The position numbers were made by a program, and so were the translations under genes. The notes under the pieces are model-generated. The model did no database searches, was not told the DNA's origin, and was given only the letters and a program-made list of their open reading frames with translations. From NCBI RefSeq assembly GCF_001189235.2, contig NZ_LFIP02000009.1:1-64000 (forward strand): 64,000 nucleotides of DNA, read 5' to 3'. Positions 50,584 through 59,541 of the stretch are shown in pieces. The stretch is from Bradyrhizobium embrapense. Its GTDB lineage: Bacteria; Pseudomonadota; Alphaproteobacteria; Rhizobiales; Xanthobacteraceae. Position 1 is the first letter of the stretch. Each line of letters begins with the position of its first letter.

Positions 50584-51567
50584 CTATCTCCGCAATCGGC
50601 TTAGCCAGCGCTTCACGGCGTCGGCGGGCACCGTCATCGCGGCGACGCCGAACATGACCAGCACGAGCCCCAGCGCGAGGTTCGACGGCACGGATTCCCC
50701 GAGCAGAATTACCGACAGCGCGACGCCGATCGGAATCCGCAAATAGCCCTGCGCATTGGTCGTGAGCGTGCCGAGCCGCGTCAGGCACATGTAGAACAGC
50801 ATCAGGCCGAATGCGCTGGAGAAGATGCCCATGGTGACGGTGGCGACCAGCGCTTGTGGCGTCGGGTGCAGCGTCCAGGGATGGTCGACGATCAGGGCGA
50901 CCGGCAGCAGCACGCTGCCGCCGAACAGCAGCGAGCCGGCGGCGACCACCATCGGGTCATAGTCGGAGAGGCGAAGCCCGAAGATCGTGGCACAGGCGAA
51001 CGAGACGGTGGCGAGCAGGATCGCGCTCTCGGCGACAATCTCCCTGCCGAAGCCCGACAGCGCGTCGAGGCCGATGATCGCGACCGTGCCGGCGAGGCCG
51101 AGGATCGCGCCGACAAATTTGAGCAGCGAGGCCGGCTCGTGCCGGGTGATCGCCCAGGTGATCAGGAAGGCGAAGATCGGCGTCGTCGAGGCCAGCACCA
51201 CGGTGTTGGACGCCGGCACGTAAAGCTGCGCCCAGGTGATCACCAGGAACGGGATCGTCGAGTTGATGGTCTGCTGGAAGGCGAACAGCTTCCAGGCCTT
51301 GATGTCGGTCGGGATGCGGATGCCGCGGATCCGCAGCACCACGAGCAGGAAGAGGGCTGCGACCAGCGAGCGCGCCGAGATGAAGGTGACCGGCGGAATC
51401 GAGCCGAGCCCGATCTTGGTCAGCGGATAGGTCGAGCTCCAGCAGCAGGCCAGCGCGAGCAGCAGTGCATAGTCGCGCCAGCCGCGCGCGCCGGGCGCTG
51501 CGGTCGACGAAATCGGCGTGATCGCGCCAGCCGCCACGCCGCCCGTCTTCGCGCCTCGTTTCAGCAT
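50584..51567 (-). CDS. DMT-superfamily (EamA) transporter
   Basis: A 327-residue membrane protein with about ten TM helices in two EamA repeats (first about 35-165, second about 175-310). Motifs: WSSTYPLTKIGLGSIPPVTF, ISARSLVAALFLLVVLRI and a second-repeat LGTLTTNAQGYLRIPIGVAL. Such proteins export amino acids or other metabolites. The frame extends to 51651 only through a dispersed repeat, so the start at 51567 (MLKRGAKTGG) is preferred. Convergent with the Bug protein gene, 9 bp apart. Confidence 0.9.
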   Translation of the reverse strand: MLKRGAKTGGVAAGAITPISSTAAPGARGWRDYALLLALACCWSSTYPLTKIGLGSIPPVTFISARSLVAALFLLVVLRIRGIRIPTDIKAWKLFAFQQTINSTIPFLVITWAQLYVPASNTVVLASTTPIFAFLITWAITRHEPASLLKFVGAILGLAGTVAIIGLDALSGFGREIVAESAILLATVSFACATIFGLRLSDYDPMVVAAGSLLFGGSVLLPVALIVDHPWTLHPTPQALVATVTMGIFSSAFGLMLFYMCLTRLGTLTTNAQGYLRIPIGVALSVILLGESVPSNLALGLVLVMFGVAAMTVPADAVKRWLSRLRR

Positions 51568-51609
51568 GATCTTTTCGGAAAACCGCTTCACGCCTTTCCG
51601 GGTCATGCT
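51564..51609. repeat. Dispersed palindromic repeat, family A, at transporter start
   Basis: AGCATGATCTTTTCGGAAAA with CCGCTTCACGCCTTTCCGGG and TCATGCTC is module one in reverse. It overlaps the likely start codon of the EamA transporter, which therefore takes its ATG from the repeat. Confidence 0.8.
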
Positions 51610-51723
51610 CTGGCTGTGCTCTTCGGCACCTTGATTTGGCTCCCCGCGCATGGCCGCGCATCAAAACTGATACTTCGGGAGCTCATCCGATGCCAGCGCA
51701 AGTTTGACGGCGCTGCGTGCCGC

Positions 51724-52098
51724 TCAATCCCGCGAGACGGTATTCGGAATGACCGGCTCGGTATCCGCGGGGCTGGACTGCGCGCCGGTATCCGACGTCG
51801 TATCCCACCATTCGCCCAGCGCGTCGATCAGCGGCACCAGCCGATGGCCGGCCGGCGTGAGCTGGTATTCGACGCGCAGGGGATAGCCGCCGAATTCGGT
51901 GCGCTCGACGATGCCGGCGTCCTCGAGCTTGCGCAGCTCGAGCGTCAGCATCTTGTGCGAGATGGTCGGGTTGTCGCGGCGCAGGTCGCTGAAGCGCTTG
52001 GTGCCCTGCTTCAGATAATAGATCAGCAGCGTCGGCCAGCGGCCGCTCAGGACCTGCATCACTTCCTCGATCGGGCAGCGGGAGACAAGAGATTTCAT
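51724..52098 (-). CDS. HxlR-family winged-helix regulator
   Basis: A 124-residue MarR-like regulator. The signature CPIEEVMQVLSGRWPTLLIY with Cys8 (a redox-sensing Cys in some members), then RRDNPTISHKMLTLELRKLE and the wing FGGYPLRVEYQLTPAGHRLV, identifies HxlR. It is divergent from a glutathione S-transferase and an inverted repeat lies 12 bp before its start, so it probably represses both itself and the GST in response to an electrophile or oxidant. Confidence 0.93.
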   Translation of the reverse strand: MKSLVSRCPIEEVMQVLSGRWPTLLIYYLKQGTKRFSDLRRDNPTISHKMLTLELRKLEDAGIVERTEFGGYPLRVEYQLTPAGHRLVPLIDALGEWWDTTSDTGAQSSPADTEPVIPNTVSRD

Positions 52099-52109
52099 GG
52101 CGGCTCGTG

Positions 52110-52129
52110 GTTACAAAAAGGTGCGTAAT
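52110..52129. promoter_or_regulatory. Candidate HxlR operator GTTAC-N10-GTAAT
   Basis: GTTACAAAAAGGTGCGTAAT has near-perfect 5-bp inverted arms around a 10-bp spacer, a form common for HxlR/YtfH regulators. It lies 12 bp upstream of the HxlR start and 77 bp before the GST start. Confidence 0.55.
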
Positions 52130-52205
52130 TTACTTCACGGATGTGGCGAATAGGGTCCGGCTCCGCTGCGCAGCGCGACCGTCGGACATCATCGGAGACC
52201 ACATC

Positions 52206-52922
52206 ATGGAACCTATCCTTATCTATGGCTTCCCGCTCGGAAGCTCCATGGGGCTCGTTGCAGCGCTCGAATGGCTGCGCCAGCCCTATCGCCTTTGCCG
52301 CGTCGACATGCTCGGCGAGATGCGCGAGCCCTCCTATGCACGGATCAACCCGCGGCATGAGACGCCGGCCTTCGTCACCGACCAGGGCAGGGTGCTTACC
52401 GAGAACATGGCGATCGCAAGTTGGCTCGCGGCACGCGATACCGAGCGTCGCATCAGCTTCGACCCGTTGTCGCCGCAGGCCGACCGGATGCGTCAGCTGA
52501 TGGCCTACGTGAACACCGGCTTCACGGCCGCGTTCAGTCCGCTATGGGCAGCGCTGGAGATGCAAACGCCGAATCCGGCGATGCAGTCCGCGCTGCGGCA
52601 GTGGGGGCGGGACAACGTCGTGCGGCGGCACGACCGGCTCGAGGAACTCGTCGGCGATGCGCCGTTCCTGCTCGGCGACCACCCGACATTGGCGGATGGG
52701 CTGCTGATCGGTGTCGCGCGCTGGCTCGACTTCCACGCCGTCGCCGACCGTGATCGCTGGCCGAAGCTATCGGCGCTTCGGGCGCGCCTGGAGGCCGATC
52801 CGGCCGTGATCTACGCCACGGCGCTGGAGAGCGGCGAGAGCAGCCCGGCGGGGTCCGGTGCCTGCACCGGTCACGTTGCGCTCGCCGAGGTGATCGAGCG
52901 GTACGGCACACCGCGTCCGTGA
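52206..52922 (+). CDS. Glutathione S-transferase
   Basis: A 238-residue two-domain GST. The thioredoxin-like N-domain (1-80) starts MEPILIYGFPLGSSMGLVAA, where Ser residues occupy the catalytic position, and contains the cis-Pro in NPRHETPAFVTDQGRVLTEN with the following ENMAIASWLA glutathione-site motif. The helical C-domain has the N-capping DHPTLADGLLIG. Start ATG 52206; the upstream extension to 52107 is not supported. It is divergent from an HxlR regulator. Confidence 0.92.
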   Translation: MEPILIYGFPLGSSMGLVAALEWLRQPYRLCRVDMLGEMREPSYARINPRHETPAFVTDQGRVLTENMAIASWLAARDTERRISFDPLSPQADRMRQLMAYVNTGFTAAFSPLWAALEMQTPNPAMQSALRQWGRDNVVRRHDRLEELVGDAPFLLGDHPTLADGLLIGVARWLDFHAVADRDRWPKLSALRARLEADPAVIYATALESGESSPAGSGACTGHVALAEVIERYGTPRP

Positions 52923-52992
52923 GGATTCCGGGCGATGAGAGGGAGGTGATGGACGCCGGATTGGCGTCCACCGGACCGAATTTGCCGAAGAC

Positions 52993-55236
52993 CTAGCGAA
53001 GGACCTCGTTCAGCACCTCGCCATCGACCTGGTGCGGCGTGGTGCCGAGCAGCCGCATGATGGTCGGCGCCACGTCGATATTGCGCATGCGCCGCACCAC
53101 GGTGTCCCTACGGATCTGCGGGCCCGCAGCGATGAAGGTCGCGCTCATCACCGGAAGCTCGGGATCGTGACCGTGGGCGCCGTAGAAGTTCGGCATCGAC
53201 AGCGCGGTGGTGGCCGAATTGAACGGCGCATCGCCCTGGCGCGCGACGCCGGGGTTCTGGATGCCGTCGAAATTGTAGCCGGGCGCCATCAGCGCGAACA
53301 CGTCGCCATAGTCCTGGCCGACGGTCTTGCTGTTGCACTGTCCGGTTCCGGCGTCGCATTGCAGCGGCCGGGTCTCGACGACAGTGAAGATGCGCTGATC
53401 CTTCAGCGAGTAGTTGAAGCGCGCATTGGGATCGACCGCGTTCTTCACCGCATCGGTGATCTGCGCCACCAGGGCCCGGTAGGTTGCCAGGTCGACAGTG
53501 CCGCCGAGCTCGCGGTTCTGCAGGTTGACGTAGATGTCGGCGGCAGGACCCGAGGTGCGAACCCCGACCTTGCTGGTGTCGATGCCGGCGTTGCGCAGGA
53601 TGTTGGTGAGATTGACCGAGGTGTGGAACGGCGCGAAGCCGTGATCCGACACCACGACGACGTTGCTGTCGCGGCCCGCCGCGTCGACAATCTGCTTCAC
53701 TGCCTTGTCGGCGGTCTGGTAGGCGAAGCGGATGTAGGAGGCGTAGCGCTTGACCTTGGCCGGATCCTGGTTGCCGCCGATCGAATTCGGATCGGTCGGG
53801 TTGGTGCCCTGGCGCGGATCGGTCAGCAGGAACTGGTGCTCGGAGCCGTCGGGCTGTTCGATATAGACCATGACGAGGTCGGCGTCCGGATGGGTCTTGA
53901 TCGCGCGCTCGCCGATATTGGCCTGGTAGCGCACGAAGGTCTTCACCATGTCCTCGTACATCGTCTCGATCTCGACGTCGGGGAAATTGGTGAAGCCAGG
54001 GCTCAGGCGCTCCGGAATGCGGAAGTCGGCCTGCGGACGCCAGAAGCCGATGTTGTCGTTGATGTCGTCGACGTCGGCAAGCACAGGCGTGTTGCGCGGG
54101 ATGTAGTTGGCGCCGTAGCGGGCGAAGCGCACTGTCGAGAGGTCCGGCGACAGCGCCGAGACGAAGTAGGCGGCGCCGACCTTGGCGCCGCTGCCTTCGA
54201 AGAAGAACGGCGCGTTCTCGCCGCCGAACTTGACGTAGGCCGGCCCGGTCGACGGCGCGTGGAACGGTCCTGCGGTGATGCCGCGGTTTTCGTCGAAGAA
54301 CACCAGCGTGTCGTAGTTCACCTTGCGGTCATTGGTGGTGTCGATCGCGGCGACGCGGATCGAATATTTGACGTCGAGCGTCGGTGCGCTGGTGCAGGTT
54401 GCGGTCGCCGCCGCGGAGCACGAGAACGTCTCGATCGGCGCCGAGGTCACCAGCACCGGGCTGAACGAGAAATGGCCGGCAGCCTGCAGCGCCGCGACGA
54501 TGCCGGGATCGGCCGTGAAGTCGCTGCGCGACAGCGAGAAGCCCTGGGCCCCGATGCCGCCGAAGGCGCCGAACGGTACCGTGAAGTCGGTCACGCGGGT
54601 GGGCTGGGCCGGCTGCACCACGGTCTTGTTGATCGAGATGTCGGCGCCGTCGCCGCCGGGCCACGTCGCCGTGACGACCTTCTTGCCCTGCTGGCGCAGC
54701 TGCACCCAGAGCGGTTGTGCCGTCGGGTGCGCCGAGGGACCGAGCGGGCTCTCGCTGTAGCCGCCGATCGGCGCCGCAAAGCCGCTGATGCTGCTGGAGA
54801 TCGGGCCGACGATCGGCTGGAACGTGTTGGAGGGGATGTCGTTATGCACCGCCGTCGAACCGGTCGCGATCGCAATATGCGAGACCGCGGTGAGCGACGG
54901 CGACGCCGTCACGTTCTGCAGTGCCACGGCACCGCGCCGGCTGAGCCGGGCGAGGCCGCCGTCGCGCGGCAGCACGCCTTCCTCGATGAATTTCTGGATG
55001 AAATCGGGCTTGGCGCCGTCGAGCGAGATCATCACCACGCGCGGCTTGCGGCCGTGATGACCGCCGCCGTCATGGTCTCGATCTTGATCCTGGTCCTGAT
55101 CGTGACCGCGGGACTCGCCGATGCCGCGATCGCCATTGTCGCCGTCCTGGCCGGCTCGCACTGGAGTTGCAACGCATGCCAGCGACGCGACAAGCGACAT
55201 CGCGGACGTCACGGAAACAAACGTCTTCAATTTCAT
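52993..55236 (-). CDS. Secreted alkaline-phosphatase-superfamily phosphodiesterase
   Basis: A 747-residue exported enzyme. A signal peptide (1-28, cleavage after VRA) is followed by a low-complexity linker of alternating Asp/Gln/His/Arg (residues 30-63), then a type I phosphodiesterase/nucleotide pyrophosphatase domain. Metal and catalytic residues visible are Asp73 (VVMISLDGAKPD), nucleophile Thr116 (SPSLTAVSHIAIATG), Asp-His in VVVSDHGFAPFH and His in GAHGHDPELPV. The insert of about 200 residues after residue 190 is unusual. It likely hydrolyses phosphate esters outside the cell membrane. No obvious Pho box was confirmed upstream. Confidence 0.9.
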   Translation of the reverse strand: MKLKTFVSVTSAMSLVASLACVATPVRAGQDGDNGDRGIGESRGHDQDQDQDRDHDGGGHHGRKPRVVMISLDGAKPDFIQKFIEEGVLPRDGGLARLSRRGAVALQNVTASPSLTAVSHIAIATGSTAVHNDIPSNTFQPIVGPISSSISGFAAPIGGYSESPLGPSAHPTAQPLWVQLRQQGKKVVTATWPGGDGADISINKTVVQPAQPTRVTDFTVPFGAFGGIGAQGFSLSRSDFTADPGIVAALQAAGHFSFSPVLVTSAPIETFSCSAAATATCTSAPTLDVKYSIRVAAIDTTNDRKVNYDTLVFFDENRGITAGPFHAPSTGPAYVKFGGENAPFFFEGSGAKVGAAYFVSALSPDLSTVRFARYGANYIPRNTPVLADVDDINDNIGFWRPQADFRIPERLSPGFTNFPDVEIETMYEDMVKTFVRYQANIGERAIKTHPDADLVMVYIEQPDGSEHQFLLTDPRQGTNPTDPNSIGGNQDPAKVKRYASYIRFAYQTADKAVKQIVDAAGRDSNVVVVSDHGFAPFHTSVNLTNILRNAGIDTSKVGVRTSGPAADIYVNLQNRELGGTVDLATYRALVAQITDAVKNAVDPNARFNYSLKDQRIFTVVETRPLQCDAGTGQCNSKTVGQDYGDVFALMAPGYNFDGIQNPGVARQGDAPFNSATTALSMPNFYGAHGHDPELPVMSATFIAAGPQIRRDTVVRRMRNIDVAPTIMRLLGTTPHQVDGEVLNEVLR

Positions 55237-55545
55237 GAGAATGCCCCAACTTCGCTGCGCGAATGCACAAACGGAAACCGTTCAGCAATCTTCGGGGGCT
55301 TGGCTGACGCGCATGTGACGCGCGCGCGACGACGCAACGACAGCATGTCGTGGTGTCACGGCTCGCGTCTGAATGCGTTCACGCGAAGAACGCGCGTGAA
55401 CACAACGCGCTAGCGCTGCGCCTTCGATTCAAGGCGTGGCGATGTAACGTCTGCATGACAGCGTGCGTCCACAGACCTGGCGCGTTTTCGAGCGAAGCGT
55501 GTAGAAAGCGCGTCAAAGAAAAATGGGAACGGCCTCTAACCCCTG
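55237..55545. other. Intergenic region with palindrome and truncated repeat B
   Basis: Contains a palindrome GTTCACGCG (55377-55385) with CGCGTGAAC (55393-55401), and at 55482-55519 GCGTTTTCGAGCGAAGCG followed by GTAGAAAGCGCGTCAAAG, an internally deleted copy of repeat family B seen at 31304. No gene is recognised in 309 bp; it carries the promoter of the phosphodiesterase gene on the minus strand. Confidence 0.55.
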
Positions 55546-56037
55546 TTACGCCGTCTTCTCCGCGGGCACCTTGCGCTTGGTCCGCTTGATGGTGCCGGAG
55601 AAGCTGAACAGCGGCCGCTCGGCCGATATCAGCATCCCGCGCACGAAGATCAGCGATCCGCCGGCGCGGGTGACCTCGCCGGTGCATTCGATCAGGTCAC
55701 CCTCGCGGGCTGCGTCAAGGAATTCCGAGGCGAACGAGACCGTGACGCCGGGACCCTGGAGCACCGGGGAGGCGAGCGCGAACAGGCAATAATCCGCGAA
55801 CGTCATGAGGCAGCCGCCATGGACGTTGCCGGAGCCGTTGAGGTGCTTGGCGCCGACCCGGAACGCGCAGGCGATGCGGCCGTTCTCGTCCATGCGGTGG
55901 TAGAATGGGCCGGTATGGGTCTCGAAACTGTCCCGGGTCCAGGTCCGCCAGCCGGCGAATTCGCCTTCGGTTTCGACGTGCAGGTCAGGGCGGCGGTTGA
56001 ATGCCGTATTGAGTGCGCTCTTGGCGAGTTCGTTCAC
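55546..56037 (-). CDS. PaaI-family thioesterase
   Basis: A 163-residue hotdog protein. The motif GAKHLNGSGNVHGGCLMTFA has the HGG plus following Asp (ADYCLFALA) of PaaI/YigI-type acyl-CoA thioesterases. The C-terminal 15 residues are basic (TIKRTKRKVPAEKTA). It starts with GTG at 56037. It is divergent from purL with 186 bp between, and distinct from the other two thioesterases in this window. Confidence 0.88.
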   Translation of the reverse strand: MNELAKSALNTAFNRRPDLHVETEGEFAGWRTWTRDSFETHTGPFYHRMDENGRIACAFRVGAKHLNGSGNVHGGCLMTFADYCLFALASPVLQGPGVTVSFASEFLDAAREGDLIECTGEVTRAGGSLIFVRGMLISAERPLFSFSGTIKRTKRKVPAEKTA

Positions 56038-56223
56038 GAAATCTGGCCTTCAATTATCGGGTTCGGGACCTTAAATCCGATCCATCCCCATTGTGCAAAT
56101 CCCAGGCACAGATTCTGGCTGCAAATCCCGGGCCGCGTCCAACCGCCGCAAAGCTCTGGACAGGCCGGAAATGGGCCGTAAAAGGCCTTTTCGCCCCCGT
56201 TCGATCTACCTATTAAGGGTCCC

Positions 56224-58455
56224 ATGACCGCGCCCAAGAACGACCCCAAGAACGAGCCTCAAATCACCCCCGAACTCGTCGCCGCCCACGGGCTGAAGCC
56301 GGACGAGTACGAGCGCATCCTGAAGCTGATCGGGCGGGTTCCGACCTTCACCGAGCTCGGCATCTTCTCGGCGATGTGGAACGAGCATTGCTCGTACAAG
56401 TCGTCGCGCATCCATCTGCGCGGGCTGCCGACCAAGGCGCCCTGGGTGATCCAGGGCCCCGGCGAGAATGCCGGCGTGATCGATATCGGCGACGGGCAGG
56501 CCGTGGTGTTCAAGATGGAGAGCCACAACCACCCGAGCTACATCGAGCCATACCAGGGAGCGACCACCGGCGTCGGCGGCATCCTGCGCGACGTCTTCAC
56601 CATGGGTGCGCGGCCGATCGCCTGCCTGAATGCGCTGAGCTTCGGCGCGCCCGAGCACCCGAAGACCCGGCATCTGGTGTCCGGCGTGGTCGCCGGCGTC
56701 GGCGGCTACGGCAATTCGTTCGGCGTGCCGACGGTCGGCGGCCAGGTGCGCTTCCACACCCGCTACGACGGCAACATCCTGGTCAACGCGATGGCGGTCG
56801 GTCTCGCCGACGCCGACAAGATCTTCTACGCCGCGGCCTCCGGCGTGAACATGCCGATCGTCTATCTCGGCTCCAAGACCGGCCGCGACGGCATTCACGG
56901 CGCCTCGATGGCCTCGGCCGAATTCGACGACGCCTCCGAGGAGAAGCGTCCGACCGTGCAGGTCGGCGATCCCTTCGCCGAGAAGCTGCTTTTGGAAGCT
57001 TGCCTCGAGATCATGGAAAAGGGTTGCGTGATCGCGATCCAGGACATGGGCGCGGCGGGCCTGACCTGCTCGGCGGTCGAGATGGGCGCCAAGGGCGACC
57101 TCGGCGTCGATCTCGATCTCGATGCGGTGCCGACCCGCGAGACCGGCATGAGCGCCTACGAGATGATGCTCTCGGAGAGCCAGGAGCGCATGCTCATGGT
57201 GCTCAAGCCCGAGAAGGAGAAAGAGGCCGAGGCGATCTTCCGCAAATGGGGACTCGATTTCGCCATCGTCGGCTACACCACCCCGAGCAAGCGCTTCGTC
57301 GTCAAGCACGGCGGCGACGTGATGGCCGATCTGCCGATCAAGGAACTCGGCGACGAGGCGCCGGTCTATGACCGTCCGCATGTCGCCTCGACCGCGCTGC
57401 CGATGATCCGCGGCCAGGACGTCAAGCCGCCGCTCGGCATCGCGGAGGCGCTGACGAAGCTGATCGGCACGCCCGAACTGTGCTCGAAGCGCTGGGTCTG
57501 GGAGCAGTACGACCACGTCATCCTCGGCAATACCATGCAGCGTCCCGGCGGCGATGCCGCGGTGGTCCGCGTCGAGGATGGCCCGAAGGGGCTTGCGCTC
57601 ACCGTTGACGTCACGCCGCGCTATTGCGAGGCCGATCCGTTCGAGGGCGGCAAGCAGGCGGTCGCGGAAGCCTGGCGTAACATCACCGCGGTCGGCGGCC
57701 GGCCGCTCGCGATCACCGACAATCTCAACTTCGGCAACCCCGAGCGGCCCGAGATCATGGGCCAGTTCGTCGGCTGCCTGAAGGGCATCTCGGAAGCCTG
57801 CCGCGCGCTGGACTTCCCGGTCGTGTCCGGCAACGTCTCGCTCTACAACGAGACCAACGGCCGCGGCATCCTGCCGACGCCCTCGATCGGCGGCGTCGGC
57901 CTGCTCGACGACTTCACCAAATCGGCGACCTTGGCGTTCAAGGCGGCGGGCGAGGCGATCCTGCTGGTCGGCGATACGCAAGGCTGGCTCGGCCAATCGG
58001 TCTACCTGCGCGATGTCTGCGGCCGCGAGGAGGGCGCTCCGCCGCCGGTCGATCTCGCCACCGAGAAGCGCAACGGCGACGTGGTGCGCGGCATGATCCG
58101 CGCCGGCACCGCGACCGCGGTGCACGACGTGTCCGACGGCGGGCTCCTGATCGCGCTCGCCGAGATGGCGATCGCAAGCGGCATCGGCGCGCAGCTTTTG
58201 GCGGCGCCCTCCTCGATCGTGCCGCATGCCTATTGGTACGGCGAGGATCAGGCCCGCTACATCGTCACCGTGCCTGCGGCCGACGCGGGTCTCGTGCTGG
58301 CCAAGATGAAGGGCGCCGGCGTGCCCTGTGCGCGCATCGGCACCACCGGCGGCGACGTGGTTGCGGTGGCCGGCGAGCCGCCTGTGACCATCGAAAGCCT
58401 GTCCCGCGCCTTCGAGCACTGGCTGCCGAACTACATGCAAGGCGCTGCCGCCTGA
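56224..58455 (+). CDS. purL: FGAM synthase subunit PurL (small form)
   Basis: A 743-residue ATP-dependent synthetase subunit of the PurLQS type. Motifs: GIFSAMWNEHCSYKSSRIHL, GPGENAGVIDIGDGQAVVFK, ESHNHPSYIEPYQGATTGVG, the adenine-site region KTGRDGIHGASMAS and a second-half GDAAVVRVEDGP. Complete length for the short form. It makes FGAM with PurS and PurQ, encoded 8 kb upstream. A 13-bp terminator hairpin follows. Confidence 0.98.
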   Translation: MTAPKNDPKNEPQITPELVAAHGLKPDEYERILKLIGRVPTFTELGIFSAMWNEHCSYKSSRIHLRGLPTKAPWVIQGPGENAGVIDIGDGQAVVFKMESHNHPSYIEPYQGATTGVGGILRDVFTMGARPIACLNALSFGAPEHPKTRHLVSGVVAGVGGYGNSFGVPTVGGQVRFHTRYDGNILVNAMAVGLADADKIFYAAASGVNMPIVYLGSKTGRDGIHGASMASAEFDDASEEKRPTVQVGDPFAEKLLLEACLEIMEKGCVIAIQDMGAAGLTCSAVEMGAKGDLGVDLDLDAVPTRETGMSAYEMMLSESQERMLMVLKPEKEKEAEAIFRKWGLDFAIVGYTTPSKRFVVKHGGDVMADLPIKELGDEAPVYDRPHVASTALPMIRGQDVKPPLGIAEALTKLIGTPELCSKRWVWEQYDHVILGNTMQRPGGDAAVVRVEDGPKGLALTVDVTPRYCEADPFEGGKQAVAEAWRNITAVGGRPLAITDNLNFGNPERPEIMGQFVGCLKGISEACRALDFPVVSGNVSLYNETNGRGILPTPSIGGVGLLDDFTKSATLAFKAAGEAILLVGDTQGWLGQSVYLRDVCGREEGAPPPVDLATEKRNGDVVRGMIRAGTATAVHDVSDGGLLIALAEMAIASGIGAQLLAAPSSIVPHAYWYGEDQARYIVTVPAADAGLVLAKMKGAGVPCARIGTTGGDVVAVAGEPPVTIESLSRAFEHWLPNYMQGAAA

Positions 58456-58498
58456 TCCAGATGGATCAGGCGCTGCAACGCCGAGCGAACAAATTCTC

Positions 58499-58529
58499 AA
58501 TAGCGCGATGAATCCATCATCGCGCTATT
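58499..58529. terminator. Bidirectional terminator between purL and the GlsB gene
   Basis: AATAGCGCGATGA (58499-58511) pairs perfectly with TCATCGCGCTATT (58517-58529), with loop ATCCA and a following GTCTT. The stem resembles module two of repeat family A. It lies between convergent genes. Confidence 0.8.
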
Positions 58530-58565
58530 GTCTTGTGTCCAGGCGCGATCCTCTCGGATCAAGCG

Positions 58566-58826
58566 CTAGGTGGCGCCGCGGATCGCGCGCCAGGCAAAGA
58601 TGATGATCACTGCGCCGATGAAGCCGGCGACGAGATAGCTGATCCATCCGCCGCCGAGCGATATGCCGAGCAGACCCAACAGCCAGTTCGCCAGCGCGGC
58701 GCCGACGATGCCGAGGATGATATTCATGAAGATGCCGGTTCCGGTCTTCATGAACATCTCGGCGAGCCAGCCGGCCAATCCGCCGACGATGATTGCGGCG
58801 ATCCATCCAATTTGAGGGTCGTTCAT
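58566..58826 (-). CDS. GlsB/YeaQ/YmgE-family stress membrane protein
   Basis: An 86-residue protein with three TM helices and the Gly-rich TM pattern IAAIIVGGLAGWLAEMFMK, GIFMNIILGIVGAALANWLL and SYLVAGFIGAVIIIFAWRAI, diagnostic of the transglycosylase-associated/GlsB family. It is induced by general stress in several bacteria; the mechanism is unknown. AAGGAGA before the ATG at 58826 defines the start; the longer upstream frame is rejected. It lies between purL (convergent) and soxR (same strand). Confidence 0.93.
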   Translation of the reverse strand: MNDPQIGWIAAIIVGGLAGWLAEMFMKTGTGIFMNIILGIVGAALANWLLGLLGISLGGGWISYLVAGFIGAVIIIFAWRAIRGAT

Positions 58827-58928
58827 CTCATGACTCTCCTTGAGGTCAGCAGTCCAGCCAGCATAACCGAGAATCACGTGGCCACATGTGACCAATGGCA
58901 GGTTGTGCGCAACTTGTTGGCGACGGGC

Positions 58929-59405
58929 TCAAGCCTGCCGCGCACGGCGCTGTCGCCGTTCGGCCGCGGTGACAAGGATGCGGGGGCCGGGGCCCTCGGC
59001 GCCGAGCCTGTCGTCGCCATTGCGCAGCGGGCAATCGGTGAGCGAAAGGCAGCCGCAGCCGATGCAGCTGAACAGCTTGTCCCTGAGGTCGGTGAGATCG
59101 CTGATGCGCTGCTGCAGCGCCGCGGTCCAGGCGCGCATCGCGCGCTCCCATTCGCGCATGGTCGGCGCGCGATCGAGCGGGATCGCGGCGAAGGTCTGCC
59201 TGATCTCTTCCAGCGGAATCCCGGCGCGCTGCGCGATCCTGATCACCGCGATGCGCCGCAGCACGCCACGCATGTAGCGGCGCTGGTTGCCGCTGGTGCG
59301 CCGGCTCGCGATCAGCCCCTTGCTCTCGTAGAAGTGAAGGGTGGAGACGGCGAGGCCGCTGCGCCGCGCCACTTCGCCGACTGAAAGCTCTTGTGCAAGC
59401 GCCAT
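58929..59405 (-). CDS. soxR: Redox-sensitive MerR-type activator SoxR
   Basis: A 158-residue MerR-family protein with an N-terminal HTH (LSVGEVARRSGLAVSTLHFY), a dimerisation helix and the [2Fe-2S] cluster motif CIGCGCLSLTDC, with Cys114, 117, 119 and 125, the exact SoxR spacing. It is activated by redox-cycling compounds such as phenazines and superoxide. It is divergent from an RND efflux operon, with a canonical SoxR box between. This matches non-enteric bacteria, where SoxR controls efflux rather than soxS. Confidence 0.97.
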   Translation of the reverse strand: MALAQELSVGEVARRSGLAVSTLHFYESKGLIASRRTSGNQRRYMRGVLRRIAVIRIAQRAGIPLEEIRQTFAAIPLDRAPTMREWERAMRAWTAALQQRISDLTDLRDKLFSCIGCGCLSLTDCPLRNGDDRLGAEGPGPRILVTAAERRQRRARQA

Positions 59406-59448
59406 TTGTCTCGAGATCCCGGATTAGAAGTCCTGCAAGCTGCGAGCC

Positions 59449-59479
59449 TTGACCTCAACCATACTTGAGGTTCTATAAC
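59449..59479 (+). promoter_or_regulatory. SoxR-controlled promoter with SoxR box
   Basis: The box CCTCAACCATACTTGAGG (59453-59470) is an 18-bp dyad matching the known SoxR site. TTGACC (59449-59454) and TATAAC (59474-59479) are -35 and -10 elements with a 19-bp spacer, the overlong spacing that MerR-family activators correct. It drives the efflux operon. Confidence 0.9.
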
Positions 59480-59541
59480 AGTCGCGGGCTTGCAGGGGCA
59501 AGCTTCCGGCCGAGAGGCTGGGGTTCGTTCTTGGAAGCGAA

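Noticed and set aside
53032..55413. A 793-codon plus-strand open frame opposite the phosphodiesterase gene
   Set aside because: It is the antisense shadow of a strongly coding GC-rich gene; its translation is Arg/Asp/Val repeats with no domain.
56206..58500. A 764-codon minus-strand open frame opposite purL
   Set aside because: Antisense shadow of purL; composition is artefactual and purL motifs are complete on the other strand.
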